A stretch of DNA of 50,675 nucleotides from Fidelibacterota bacterium (GTDB lineage: Bacteria; Fidelibacterota; UBA2242), in assembly GCA_016782645.1 (NCBI GenBank), contig JADHYC010000009.1, positions 1-50,675 on the forward strand. The letters are read 5' to 3'. Under the pieces are notes generated by a model. That model searched no databases and was not told where the DNA came from. It saw only the letters and a list, made by a program, of their open reading frames with translations. The position numbers and the translations under genes are program-made. Shown in pieces: positions 7,749-17,445 of the stretch (position 1 is its first letter; the number at the start of each line of letters is the position of its first letter).

Positions 7749-10646
7749 ATGAAAAAAATTAGATTGTTTATTCTGGTATATACCTTATCAATCGTACCTT
7801 ATTCATCCTTTGCCGATATACCAGCCACTTTTGATTTGCGTAATGTTGATGGAATAAACTATGTAACAGGCGTCAGAAAACAGAGTGGAGGCACCTGCTG
7901 GACACACGGCACAATGGCAGCTATTGAGGGCAATCTATTAATGACGGGCAACTGGGCAGCAGCAGGGGAATCCGGTGAGCCTAACTTAGCGGAATACCAT
8001 CTCGATTGGTGGAATGGCTTCAACCAATACAACAATGATGACACTGTCCCACCCACTGGTGGTGGTCTGGAAGTACATCAAGGCGGTGATTACAGGGTGT
8101 CTTCGGCTTATATCATTCGTGGAGAAGGAGCAGTACGGGATATCGACGGACAATGCTACGACTCCCCTCCCGATAGATACAACTCCATGTATCACTACTA
8201 TTATGTACGAGACATCGAGTGGTATGTTGCGGGAGTGGACTTGAGCAACATCAACACGATCAAGAATAAGATCATGACTAAGGGCGTTTTGGCAACATGT
8301 CTATGTTCTTCAAGCAGTTTCATGACAAATTATGTGCACTACCAGCCGCCCAGCAACCAACTTGATCCTAACCATTCAGTAGCAATTATCGGTTGGGATG
8401 ACAATAAGAACACACAGGCTTCAAATCCAGGTGCATGGCTCTGTAAAAACAGCTGGGGCAGCGATTGGGGCAACGAAGGATGCTTCTGGATATCTTATTA
8501 TGATAAACATTGCGGGAAAGACCCCGAAATGGGCGCCGTCTCTTTTCAAAATGCCGAGCCCCTGCCCTACGACCATATCTATTACCACGATTACCACGGC
8601 TGGCGAGATACAAAAACAGGTTGTTCTGAAGCATTTAACGCCTTTACTGCCTCAGGTGGAGAGTATCTCAAATCTGTTAGTTTTTTCACCGCTGCAGACA
8701 GTGTTGACTTTACGATAAAAGTATACGATCGCTTCGAGGACGGCGAACTGCTTGATGAACTCGCCACAAAGTCGGGTACTATCGAATACACCGGATTTCA
8801 TACTATAGACCTGGATAAACCAGTTACTCTTTCGGAACAGGATGATTTCTATATTTATCTATATCTGTCTGAGGGTGGTCAGCCGTATGACCGTACTTCC
8901 GTCGTTCCTGTTTTATTAGGCGCCTCGTATCGCACAACCGTGAAATCTGTATCTCACGCTGGTGAAAGCTTCTATCGAAGCGGATCAGAATGGTTGGATT
9001 TTTATAATTTTGAATTCGATGATTTAACATGGAATGGAACTGCAAACTTCTGTATCAAGGGATTGGCTACCGATACAACAATAACATTAACATTAGCGAA
9101 TATACATGCACTGGCTGTTGGTAGTAACGTTGTTGTTCCATTAACTGTAGAGAATTTCAACGACATAGGAGCAATATCATTAAAAATAAAATATGACGAT
9201 TATGCGTTAACATACACCGGACTATCGAATGAACCAACTGGAGTAACATTTACAGAAAATGCTGTTAATGGATTAATATCTTTAGACTGGTACGATGCGA
9301 CGGGAACAACGCCGATTGATGCAGGTGATGGAAAACTGATTGACTTGAATTTTACTTATAATGGCGGAACAAGTGATCTGGATTTCGATACATTGGAAAG
9401 TGAAATATCCAATAGTGCGGGCACGCTACTAAATGTTGGTTATTTTAATGGACGTGTAAGTATAGATTTGTCGGAACCGGTAATGTTCTTAACTCATAGA
9501 ACAGGTAATTTTGAAATGGCTGTTTACAACGAAGGTTCAATCGCTGCAGATAATTCAACGAGAAGCGGTCCCGGTATTCTATGGAAAGGATATAATGGTG
9601 CTTACGTAGGCGGTGTTATTTTTGGAAGTTCTGAAAAAGGAACCATTAATGGACTTCTTGGAAGTTTTGCCTCGCTATACCTCAGCTTAGTTCAGGATTT
9701 AAATAATGTGGAAAGCGATTTTGCTTCCGGTTTTACATCGGATGCGAATTTTGATCAAATATTACGGGCTGTTTTTAATGATGATGGAGCAACCAGCTCA
9801 TATGGTGTCAATATTGTACAATACTCTTATACAAATACAGGGGAGCATTTTGGATTTATTCGGTATGGGTTTGTAAATACTACAGATAAAACTTTAAATG
9901 ACTTTTATGCTGGAATATTTGCTGATTGGGATATAGGAAACTATTTAAATAATTTAGGCGGTTATGATCTCGAAAGAAACTTAGTATACGAATACGGCAC
10001 AGATAACCCCTATCATTTTGGGATAGCAGCTTTGAATGGTCTGTCCGGCATGAAAGTTACTGAGCTATGGAGAGACATCGGAGACGCAAACGACATTCGC
10101 ACTGCATCCTTCAATTGGATATCTACCCTGGATGAAGATGAAATTGCTTCTAACGACGACCTGAGAAGCTGGGTAGGAAGCGGTCTTGGCAATATTGCTC
10201 CTGGAGACACTTCGTGGGTAACATTTGCTATTGTCGCAGGAAATAATTTGACTGAGATACAAGATAATACGAATGCGGCTTTTGTTAAGGCAAAGAGTGT
10301 TGGTTGGACCGACATCGTAATCGTGGTGGATGAAGATGCTACTAAAATACCATTAAATTTCTCTCTGCATCAAAACTATCCTAATCCTTTCAACATGAAT
10401 ACAACGATCGAATATTCAATACCCGAAAAATCAAATGTTACTATTACAGTTTACAATATTACCGGTCAGGTTATTGATATTCTCGTTAATAAATCAATGA
10501 AACCGGGGTTTTATTCTATACAATGGGATGTCCCGCAAGGCGGGATCAGTTCTGGTGTATATTTCTATAGAATTCAGGTTAAAGATCCCGATGGAATCGG
10601 AGCGAGGGAGTTTACGTCTGTTAAGAAATGTTTGCTTGTAAAATAG
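7749..10646 (+). CDS. secreted papain-family (C1) protease with lectin-like, cohesin-like and type IX sorting domains
   Basis: 965 residues. Signal peptide (1-22, cut near SSFA-D). Papain-fold catalytic domain about 25-270: Gln and Cys50 in [11 protein letters not shown], His209 in [11 protein letters not shown], Asn234 in CKNSWG, all present. Residues about 280-435 look like the lectin-like beta domain that often follows such proteases; about 440-575 resembles a cohesin-type beta sandwich; a further beta region ends in a C-terminal sorting domain from about 885 ([19 protein letters not shown], then [11 protein letters not shown]), the mark of cargo for the type IX secretion system. Expected to be released or bound at the cell surface. 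Monocistronic; TAA at 10644. Confidence 0.9.
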   Translation: MKKIRLFILVYTLSIVPYSSFADIPATFDLRNVDGINYVTGVRKQSGGTCWTHGTMAAIEGNLLMTGNWAAAGESGEPNLAEYHLDWWNGFNQYNNDDTVPPTGGGLEVHQGGDYRVSSAYIIRGEGAVRDIDGQCYDSPPDRYNSMYHYYYVRDIEWYVAGVDLSNINTIKNKIMTKGVLATCLCSSSSFMTNYVHYQPPSNQLDPNHSVAIIGWDDNKNTQASNPGAWLCKNSWGSDWGNEGCFWISYYDKHCGKDPEMGAVSFQNAEPLPYDHIYYHDYHGWRDTKTGCSEAFNAFTASGGEYLKSVSFFTAADSVDFTIKVYDRFEDGELLDELATKSGTIEYTGFHTIDLDKPVTLSEQDDFYIYLYLSEGGQPYDRTSVVPVLLGASYRTTVKSVSHAGESFYRSGSEWLDFYNFEFDDLTWNGTANFCIKGLATDTTITLTLANIHALAVGSNVVVPLTVENFNDIGAISLKIKYDDYALTYTGLSNEPTGVTFTENAVNGLISLDWYDATGTTPIDAGDGKLIDLNFTYNGGTSDLDFDTLESEISNSAGTLLNVGYFNGRVSIDLSEPVMFLTHRTGNFEMAVYNEGSIAADNSTRSGPGILWKGYNGAYVGGVIFGSSEKGTINGLLGSFASLYLSLVQDLNNVESDFASGFTSDANFDQILRAVFNDDGATSSYGVNIVQYSYTNTGEHFGFIRYGFVNTTDKTLNDFYAGIFADWDIGNYLNNLGGYDLERNLVYEYGTDNPYHFGIAALNGLSGMKVTELWRDIGDANDIRTASFNWISTLDEDEIASNDDLRSWVGSGLGNIAPGDTSWVTFAIVAGNNLTEIQDNTNAAFVKAKSVGWTDIVIVVDEDATKIPLNFSLHQNYPNPFNMNTTIEYSIPEKSNVTITVYNITGQVIDILVNKSMKPGFYSIQWDVPQGGISSGVYFYRIQVKDPDGIGAREFTSVKKCLLVK

Positions 10647-10661
10647 TAAGGAGAGTCCTCT

Positions 10662-10686
10662 GGTTGCAGGGCTCTGCTCTGTAACC
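10662..10686 (+). terminator. imperfect hairpin after protease gene
   Basis: GGTTgCAG (10662-10669) pairs with CTGTAACC (10679-10686) with one mismatch, 16 bases after the protease stop. No T-run follows, so it is a tentative terminator. Further on, at about 10707-10743, GC-rich scraps (CCTGCC ... GGCAGGCGG) of the type dispersed elsewhere in this window are seen; the remaining bases up to 10937 show no gene. Confidence 0.35.
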
Positions 10687-10937
10687 GATGATATTGTAAT
10701 GTTTCGGAGTACCTGCCCGACATGATTGCCGATAGGCAGGCGGACAACCCTGAAACAAGAGATATTTATAGATTGAAAACAAGTTCTGGAATCCAATCAA
10801 AGGAGATGACGATTTTGAAGTTATTATCTTTTTTCAATTAAAACATTTGAAAAAAGAATGCATTTAGTTACTTTATTTTTAATGATGTATGTTCACACAC
10901 AGTCACGGCGACAATCCCCACAAATGAGAGGTCAATA

Positions 10938-13022
10938 ATGAAAAAAATATTGCTGCTACTGATTTTGTTATTTTGTATACTTTATCCCCGGGAAAAAATT
11001 GATCTTGATTTCATATTCGGACATCCCAGAGTCTGGGGAGTCCCAGCGAAGGAAATAAAATGGTCACCGGATGATTCCAAAATTGCATTCCTTTGGAATG
11101 ATTCGGGAGAACGCTACAGGGAAATATGGATAGCAGAAATTCCATCAGGAAAACTTAGGAAGCTTACCAAATTTAAAAAATATTTAAAGGATAAAGAAAA
11201 GAACTGCAACATACGGAACCTAAGATGGTTCCCTGATGGTAAAAAACTACTGTTTGCTTTTCAAGGTGATATCTACACTCTGGTCGATGGAAATACGCCC
11301 GTTCCGCTTACAGCAACAAAATACGTGGAATCCAATCCTAAAGTATCTCCTGATAGGAAATATATCTCTTTTGTAAGAAATCATAACATTCACCTTATTG
11401 ACGTTAAGGAGGATCGGGAAATTCAATTAACACATAACGATTCAGAAAAAAAGCGGATTGGCGAGGGATATTACAAAAGTTGTCTCGATGCCGATAAAAC
11501 TTATCAGTGGTCAAACAATAGTAAATGGGTAGCCTTTATTCAATATGATTTTAGCAACAATGAAAAAAATATATCATCTGCTAAAATAGGGATAACAAAC
11601 GTGGAAGAGCCTTATTCAGACCCTGTTTGGCTGAAAGCCCCTGAAGTTTGCCAATCATTCATCCGAGAGATAAAGTGGTCTCCTGATGATAAACTCCTTG
11701 CATTTGAAACTATCACCAACGATTTGAAAGAAAGATATATCATTTTATCAGACACAAAATCAGGTGATCCGGATACATTATATCGCGAATACAATAAAAA
11801 ATGGGTCAGCGATTTCGGTAATAATCTCTTCTGGATTGCAAATGGAAAGAAACTGCTATTCGGTTCCGGTAAAAACGGCTATAATCATCTATATACAATC
11901 TCAATCGAAAACAGGCATGATATTGCTTTAACTCGTGGTAAATGGAATGTTATTGATTATAAAGTTGATGATTACGGTAAGCATATTTTCTTTACTTCAA
12001 CAAAAGATAATCCCAATGAGCATAACATTTATTCTATAATTAATGCAGAAAATAAAATCAGAAAAATTTCATATAAAGAGGGTGTTTATGACTTTTATCC
12101 ATCACACAACGGTAAGAAAATGGCTGAAATATATTCTTCACCTCTTTCTCCTCCTGAACTATTCTGGAGTAAGGCGATTCCCAAGAGCAAGATGAATAAA
12201 ATAACAGATTCAGTTTCATCTGAATTCGGTGACTATTCTATTATAGAGCCTTTGTTCAAAACAGCCCAAAATAAATTTAATGGAAAAAGTGTTTCCTACC
12301 GAGTCTGGTTTCCGGAGTATAATTTAGCAACAACAAAGTACCCGATTATTGCTTATGTTCATGGCGGTCATTCAAGCCAATCAAATCTTTACAAGTGGGA
12401 CGTGTCCAGCCTTTTAAACCAATGGCTAAGCGAACAGGGCTTTGTTGTCATTGATTTGGATTATAGCAGCATTACCAGTCGAAATGGAGGCGATAATCAT
12501 AATCTTTGGAATCTTGAACTTTCAGAGATTATTTCTGTCATTGATGATATAAGTAAAAATGACTTTGTTGATGCATCAAGAGCAGGAATTTGGGGCTGGG
12601 GTTATGGGGGTTATTTAGCAACAATGGCAATGTTCAAAGAACCAGGTGTTTTTAATGCTGGGGTTGCCATTACTTCAATGACAAACTGGAATAAACACAA
12701 AACATGGCATCAAGACCAAATCATTGGGCTGTTGGTCAAGGATACACATATTTACACTACTATCTCACCTGAAAAGTATTACAAAAATCTGGGCGGAAAC
12801 TTACTATTTATTCAAGGGGCTAAAAGCAGTACCGCCCCATTACTGAACACCAGCGATCTAATTAAAGAAATGATTACAAACGGACAATCGGTCGATTTCA
12901 TCTTCTATCCGTGGGAAAGCGATTGCATTGAGTTAGATGGGAGTTACATAGACCTGTTTCAAAAGGTTTATGAATATTTCAAAAGGCATTTACATGGCAA
13001 GAATAATTGCTTGCAGAACTAA
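10938..13022 (+). CDS. S9 prolyl oligopeptidase / DPP4-like protein without catalytic triad (pseudoenzyme)
   Basis: 694 residues: signal peptide (about 1-17), a beta-propeller with repeats such as EIKWSPDDSKIAF, LRWFPDGKKLLF and QWSNNSKWVAF, then an alpha/beta-hydrolase domain from about 455. Family members carry the nucleophile in GWSYGG; here codon 555 (12600-12602) is GGT, giving GWGYGG. The Asp turn (HGTADDNVH in DPP4) reads QGAKSSTAP, and the His turn (DEDHGI) reads WESDCI, so Ser, Asp and His are all gone. The Glu-Glu anchor of DPP4-type enzymes is also not seen near residue 180. The frame is otherwise intact and well coded, so this looks like a maintained non-enzymatic protein, perhaps a peptide binder. 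Function unknown. Confidence 0.85.
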   Translation: MKKILLLLILLFCILYPREKIDLDFIFGHPRVWGVPAKEIKWSPDDSKIAFLWNDSGERYREIWIAEIPSGKLRKLTKFKKYLKDKEKNCNIRNLRWFPDGKKLLFAFQGDIYTLVDGNTPVPLTATKYVESNPKVSPDRKYISFVRNHNIHLIDVKEDREIQLTHNDSEKKRIGEGYYKSCLDADKTYQWSNNSKWVAFIQYDFSNNEKNISSAKIGITNVEEPYSDPVWLKAPEVCQSFIREIKWSPDDKLLAFETITNDLKERYIILSDTKSGDPDTLYREYNKKWVSDFGNNLFWIANGKKLLFGSGKNGYNHLYTISIENRHDIALTRGKWNVIDYKVDDYGKHIFFTSTKDNPNEHNIYSIINAENKIRKISYKEGVYDFYPSHNGKKMAEIYSSPLSPPELFWSKAIPKSKMNKITDSVSSEFGDYSIIEPLFKTAQNKFNGKSVSYRVWFPEYNLATTKYPIIAYVHGGHSSQSNLYKWDVSSLLNQWLSEQGFVVIDLDYSSITSRNGGDNHNLWNLELSEIISVIDDISKNDFVDASRAGIWGWGYGGYLATMAMFKEPGVFNAGVAITSMTNWNKHKTWHQDQIIGLLVKDTHIYTTISPEKYYKNLGGNLLFIQGAKSSTAPLLNTSDLIKEMITNGQSVDFIFYPWESDCIELDGSYIDLFQKVYEYFKRHLHGKNNCLQN

Positions 13023-13082
13023 GCATTAAAAATTCTAATTACTATAAAATAAGAAAAACAGTTCTGTATTTCTTACCGATCT

Positions 13083-13406
13083 TTAATTAGGTAATTCCTC
13101 GGGTGGAGCTGTTTGAAAGCCGAAAGGTAATCTCTTTTCTTTCTCGGGCATTTTGATTTCACCGAACTTGGACTCGAACTTAGCAACATTTTCTTTAAGT
13201 GTATGAATTAGAGTTTTAGCATGTATCGGTGTCATGATAATTCTGCTTTGAACTACAGCTTTTGGAGTTCCGGGCATAATTCTGGCGAAATCAATTACAA
13301 ATTCTGCCCCCGAATGGGATATTACCGTAAAATTACTATAGTTACCCTCTGCTTTTGATTCTGGCAGCTCGATCTTTATTTGAGAAACTCGTCCCTTTTG
13401 ATCCAC
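13083..13406 (-). CDS. DUF3467 family protein
   Basis: 107 residues. Pattern of DUF3467: an early IKIELPESKAEGNYSNF, then VISHSGAEFVIDFARIMPG and SRIIMTPIHAKTLIHTLKEN, ending in a Pro-rich tail. The family is small, cytoplasmic and widespread in FCB bacteria, with no proven function. The minus-strand neighbour upstream is a zinc-ribbon protein 38 bases away, so the two are probably cotranscribed. It converges with the S9-like gene. Confidence 0.85.
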   Translation of the reverse strand: MDQKGRVSQIKIELPESKAEGNYSNFTVISHSGAEFVIDFARIMPGTPKAVVQSRIIMTPIHAKTLIHTLKENVAKFESKFGEIKMPEKEKRLPFGFQTAPPEELPN

Positions 13407-13444
13407 AATATCTCCTTGTTAAGAATTTATAGATACAAACTTAG

Positions 13445-13900
13445 TTATTTTTTTCTCTTCTTAGATTTGTTTTTTGGCTTATCGGAAGACCCTTTTTCAT
13501 GGTTTTTTTGATTTAACTCGTCATCCCAATCATCATCTATTATAATGTCATCTTCAAAAATATTCCATGCATCGCTTTCTTCAGTCTCACCTTTGAGGTT
13601 TTTCTCTCGGGCTAATTCGTCTTCAAATTCGTCCCAGACATCCTTATGTTTTTCGAATTTAGACGGATCTACATCAGGTTCATCGTAATCTTCTCGTTCC
13701 TCCTTTAACATTTCGTCTCCATATAGATTCACATCAAAGAAATCTATATCATCTACTATATCATAGAAAACAAGTAACTCGAGGAAATTTAAATATTTAG
13801 GGTTTCGTAAATTCTTCTTGCAGTGTGGGCAAACTAAAGATTTTTTTAATTGTTCTTCCGATAAAGGCTGACCACATTCGGGGCAAACTAAATCTTCCAT
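13445..13900 (-). CDS. zinc-ribbon protein with acidic tail
   Basis: About 151 residues. N-terminal zinc ribbon of four cysteines (CPECGQ, then VCPHCKKN), a hydrophobic stretch (NFLELLVFYDIVDDIDFFDV), then a very acidic region rich in Asp and Glu and a Lys-rich end (SKKRKK). The frame is open from GTG 13906, but a good AGGAG sits five bases before ATG 13900, which is therefore chosen. The ribbon suggests a nucleic-acid or protein-binding role; no specific family recognised. Upstream of DUF3467 in the same direction. Confidence 0.7.
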   Translation of the reverse strand: MEDLVCPECGQPLSEEQLKKSLVCPHCKKNLRNPKYLNFLELLVFYDIVDDIDFFDVNLYGDEMLKEEREDYDEPDVDPSKFEKHKDVWDEFEDELAREKNLKGETEESDAWNIFEDDIIIDDDWDDELNQKNHEKGSSDKPKNKSKKRKK

Positions 13901-14091
13901 TGTCACTCCTCACTAATTGCGGCGGTAAATATAAACTGATAAGTCCTGTTGGTCAAGAGAAATTTTAGTTTTTTGTAACCATTTTACAGTTATTAAAAAT
14001 AGCACTATCATTTATAAAACACGACTCTGTAGAATCCTATTTATAAACAATTCTAAACAAAATTACTAAGTAAAATACAAATGAAATTTCG

Positions 14092-14637
14092 TTAAATACG
14101 TCCCTTAGTAGTCCGCTTAAGTATGGATATTAACAGACTCTTAATCTGAAGATACCCCGGTTCGATGGAATCGTCTTCTTTCTTGTCAATTTGTGTATTG
14201 AAACAGAGATCAGAGTGATCTGATTTAAAACCAACTCGTAATTGTGCATTGCTATTATGAACGAAATATGCTGTTATTAAATTAAAATCAATATTCAAAT
14301 CAGCTGCTGCAACATAATTATACTGAAAAATCTCTTTTGCCAATCTCTTAGATGGCAACAGGGAATTAACAATATCAGAATTCAAAACAGTTATAAAATG
14401 ATCGGGATCAATATTCTTGATAATCGGGAAAAATGCCTGATGAATTACCGCCTTTACTGTCCCGTTATACTCGTCTATTAAAGGGAAAAATACACGCTGA
14501 GTTATCTTAAACGGTACTTTATCAAAGGGCAAACAAAGGAGTACATAACCTTTATCTGAAGAATATTTTGGATAGAAGTCGGAGGCACCTTTAACAACTC
14601 TCAATGTTCTTTTAATAGTTCGCTTTGATACTCTCAA
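14092..14637 (-). CDS. GT9/heptosyltransferase-like half protein of unknown function
   Basis: 181 residues, not recognised with certainty. The layout resembles the N-terminal Rossmann half of GT9 heptosyltransferases: a start strand GYVLLCLPFDK, a middle IVNSLLPSKRLAKEIFQYNY, then VAAADLNIDFNLITAYFV followed by AQLRVGFKSDHSDLCFNTQI, the counterpart of the DLxxDFxL...RVGF...NLQI block. It is too short for a complete transferase. Similar short proteins occur in FCB genomes. The next upstream minus-strand gene (POT transporter) ends 90 bases before it; the zinc-ribbon gene follows 190 bases downstream. Confidence 0.55.
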   Translation of the reverse strand: MRVSKRTIKRTLRVVKGASDFYPKYSSDKGYVLLCLPFDKVPFKITQRVFFPLIDEYNGTVKAVIHQAFFPIIKNIDPDHFITVLNSDIVNSLLPSKRLAKEIFQYNYVAAADLNIDFNLITAYFVHNSNAQLRVGFKSDHSDLCFNTQIDKKEDDSIEPGYLQIKSLLISILKRTTKGRI

Positions 14638-14726
14638 TTATATCTCAACATTTTAACCTTATTTCAAAAGATTCACTCCCAAAAACCAATACAATTGTTA
14701 ATTTGAAAATAAATCTATATTAAAAC

Positions 14727-16877
14727 CTATGTATTACTTTCAGGTTCTTCCTTGATAATAAATTTATTATAAAGAAATAATCCGATAATTGTTGCAATTC
14801 CGATGGCTGAAAAAATCAACCAGAGAGTGCGAGGTTGATTCAGGATATCAACAAAATGAACATAAAGTTTTGCGCCAACAATTCCGCCAATAGAGCTGCC
14901 GAATACTCCATACAGAAAAAGATATCCCATATACATCGCCTTTTTGTCTTTCGGTGCTGTCAGTCCTATATAACTAATAAATTTCGGATGAGCAGTCATT
15001 TCCCCGATAGAAAAAATAGTAATTCCTACGATAAAGACCCAAATGCTCGTATTAACAGCTAGAATAGCCATTCCTATGGTTCCCATAGCAATACCTATAA
15101 TCATTGTTGGAAGAGCTTTTGTGTTTTTTACGATACGAGAAATCAAGAGTTGTAGAAAAATAATGGTGCCCGCATTAATTACTGTCACATGTTCTACATC
15201 AAAAAACCAGTCAACATTAACACCAAATATCCCTAGAAATTTATTAACAGAAGAGTTTAATGAACTGGTATCCACATAAGCCTGGACATACCACAGAACG
15301 GAATCAAACATTTGAAAATACATAACCCAGAAACCAGAATAAAGAAAAATCATTAACAGAAATTTTGCATGATCAGAAAACTTCCTATGATCGGTTTTGT
15401 CAATTATAAAAAGAGAGGTTATGGTTAAATAGATCACCGTTGCAATAATTCTTCCCAGAAGGGCTAAGCCGGGTAAAAACCAAATAAATATTCCTAATCC
15501 CATAATAGAGATGACTGTCATTCGGCTTGTTGTATTTTTTTGCGTTGTGGATGTTGTTGCCCTGTTAGAGAAAAATATAATTATTAAACCAATCAGAATT
15601 ATGGATGCGATGAATAAGAGAAAAAATTTACGGTTGCTTGTCGCTTCATATAGCTCATCGCAGTCTTTAATTGTTAAAGAGCGTAAAACCGAATGACTAT
15701 GGAGGTCTTTTAGTAATTCTTCGCTTATATCTTCAAAGTCGGTCGCCTGATGGATTGTAACAATATAGTGAAATCCGGATATTTCAGAAATCTGAAAAGG
15801 AGGAGTAATGTCTTTAGATATTTTGAACTCAACCTGGATTTTTGAATCAGATTGCTCGATCCAATTTTTAAGTTCCCGTATGGTAATATCTTCGAATCCC
15901 TGATGTTGATGCAGCTGTGTGATAAGACTATCGCTATATCTGTTTAAGTATTCCGGTTTGTGTAAGGTAAGCTGGAATACACCGGTTGTATCATTTATAG
16001 CTGATAAGGAAAATTTCTCTCTGCCTATCATATTTCGATTGATATCAAAATGCATTACAGAATTGTTTGAAACAATTCCAATTTTGGAAAAACGTTCGGA
16101 CACATTTGGCTTCTCCAAATATTGAAATAGCGAGTAAATAAATAAACCTGCGAGTAGAAGTATCAATATGTTTTTACGCAAGATAGATTTTTTCATCTGA
16201 TAATACAAAAGAACAATAGGTGAATAAATGATCTCAAATGCATTTGCCAGAGTTTGTAGCAAGTTGGTCTGCTTTTTATCGGATTTATCAGCTTTTACTG
16301 GCTCTTTGTAGAAGAACGCTGTCGGTATGATTAGTATAGCCGTACATATTGCAGAGGATAATATGACATATCTGGGGTTAAGTCCTTTTAAGAATGGAAC
16401 CAGAAAAAGAGGAAATAGAAACGCTCCAAGATTAATAGACCAATAAAATATACCGAACCCAATCGTACTGTTACTTTCGTCAGTGACTTTAGCAATAGTT
16501 CCGGAAATAAGCGGTTTGAATGTTCCGGCGCCTAATCCCATGATAACAAGCGAGACAAAAACAGCTCCGTAAGTTGATGTCTGGCTGGTTAAAAAATATC
16601 CGCCACCCATGAGTGCAAAAGCAATCATAAGCAGACGACGATAGCCAAAGCGATCAGCGAGCGCTCCTGAAACGATCGGGAGAAAATATAAAAGAGGTTG
16701 AATAACCCCTTTAATCACTCCTACGCTTTCTTTTGGAAAATTGAGAATATCAACAAAATAGACAGATATAAAGCTCATCATACCATAATATGAGCCTCTT
16801 TCAAAAAATTCAAATATGACCACTAACCAAAACTGACCAGGAAACGATTTTAAAAGACCTTTTTTCTTATCACTCAT
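14727..16877 (-). CDS. POT/MFS-type proton-coupled peptide transporter with a large inserted domain
   Basis: 716 residues, against 450-550 in normal members. The N-terminal part is a clear POT/PTR transporter: FFEFFERGSYYG-like ERGSYYGMMSFISVYF, GALADRFGYRRLL, GLGAGTFKPLISG, GIFYWSINLGAF. After about six helices and a cytoplasmic stretch, residues about 255-420 form a soluble insert (starting EKPNVSERFSKIG) between two membrane helices (ILILLLAGLFIYSLF and FFLLFIASIILIGLIIIFF). The C-terminal helices resume with FSIGEMTAHPKFISYIGL, typical for the family. Expected to import di/tripeptides with protons; the insert's role is unknown. Its start is near 16877, with TAAGGAATG-type ribosome site. 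Confidence 0.85.
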   Translation of the reverse strand: MSDKKKGLLKSFPGQFWLVVIFEFFERGSYYGMMSFISVYFVDILNFPKESVGVIKGVIQPLLYFLPIVSGALADRFGYRRLLMIAFALMGGGYFLTSQTSTYGAVFVSLVIMGLGAGTFKPLISGTIAKVTDESNSTIGFGIFYWSINLGAFLFPLFLVPFLKGLNPRYVILSSAICTAILIIPTAFFYKEPVKADKSDKKQTNLLQTLANAFEIIYSPIVLLYYQMKKSILRKNILILLLAGLFIYSLFQYLEKPNVSERFSKIGIVSNNSVMHFDINRNMIGREKFSLSAINDTTGVFQLTLHKPEYLNRYSDSLITQLHQHQGFEDITIRELKNWIEQSDSKIQVEFKISKDITPPFQISEISGFHYIVTIHQATDFEDISEELLKDLHSHSVLRSLTIKDCDELYEATSNRKFFLLFIASIILIGLIIIFFSNRATTSTTQKNTTSRMTVISIMGLGIFIWFLPGLALLGRIIATVIYLTITSLFIIDKTDHRKFSDHAKFLLMIFLYSGFWVMYFQMFDSVLWYVQAYVDTSSLNSSVNKFLGIFGVNVDWFFDVEHVTVINAGTIIFLQLLISRIVKNTKALPTMIIGIAMGTIGMAILAVNTSIWVFIVGITIFSIGEMTAHPKFISYIGLTAPKDKKAMYMGYLFLYGVFGSSIGGIVGAKLYVHFVDILNQPRTLWLIFSAIGIATIIGLFLYNKFIIKEEPESNT

Positions 16878-17054
16878 TAAACATTCCTTATTTTTTATTG
16901 GGTGGAAAATAAGTCATTCAGATGAAAAACGAAAGATGTTTTAAACTCGCTCAGTAATCCACCGAGTTATGGGTTTTACTTGTACCCGTAACAGACTTAT
17001 TGTCTTGCAAAACTAGGACAATATTATCACTCATTAAATTTGTTATATTATCTT
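16878..17054. other. spacer upstream of POT gene
   Basis: AT-rich sequence separating the minus-strand transporter gene from the palindromic element. Nothing is recognised beyond a likely promoter for the transporter. Confidence 0.4.
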
Positions 17055-17334
17055 ACTCAAGTTTCGCATATTTTTATAGTTTTTAGTATTATGAGTTTGA
17101 ATAGCCCCCAGTTCCAACTGGGGGTATAATGAAATAGTTAACCGCTAAAAAACTTTTCACGTTCAGTCCCGCACATATCCAATGTGCGGGAAACCGATTT
17201 TTCGGGATAATCAGGCAACTGCCTGATTGAACGTGAAAAATTAATATTGAACTTATTTATTTCAAGCCCCCAACTAAAGTTGGGGGCTATTCAAATAACA
17301 TTAAATATTATTTCTAGACTGCAAAACTTGAGTT
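17055..17334. repeat. nested palindromic element (MITE / IS200-derived or structured RNA)
   Basis: A 280-base stretch built almost wholly of inverted repeats. Outer arms ACTCAAGTTT (17055-17064) and AAACTTGAGT (17325-17334); a perfect 15-bp pair TTTGAATAGCCCCCA (17096-17110) and TGGGGGCTATTCAAA (17281-17295); an inner 12-bp pair TTTTCACGTTCA (17154-17165) and TGAACGTGAAAA (17228-17239). Local hairpins sit inside each part: 17103-17125, CCCGCACAT..ATGTGCGGG (17168-17190), CAGGCAACTGCCTG (17212-17225) and AGCCCCCAAC..GTTGGGGGCT (17264-17287). There is no coding frame. It may be a non-autonomous element moved by a TnpA-REP/IS200-like enzyme, or a folded RNA; no transposase is in the window. Confidence 0.75.
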
Positions 17335-17445
17335 ATCTTAGATGATATAAACACCCAAAATTTGGGGCCAGAAATTTAATTTATTGTCTTTTCACTTATT
17401 ATCTGTAATTTTGTTTTCGTTGAAGATTCAAATAGGGAAATAACG

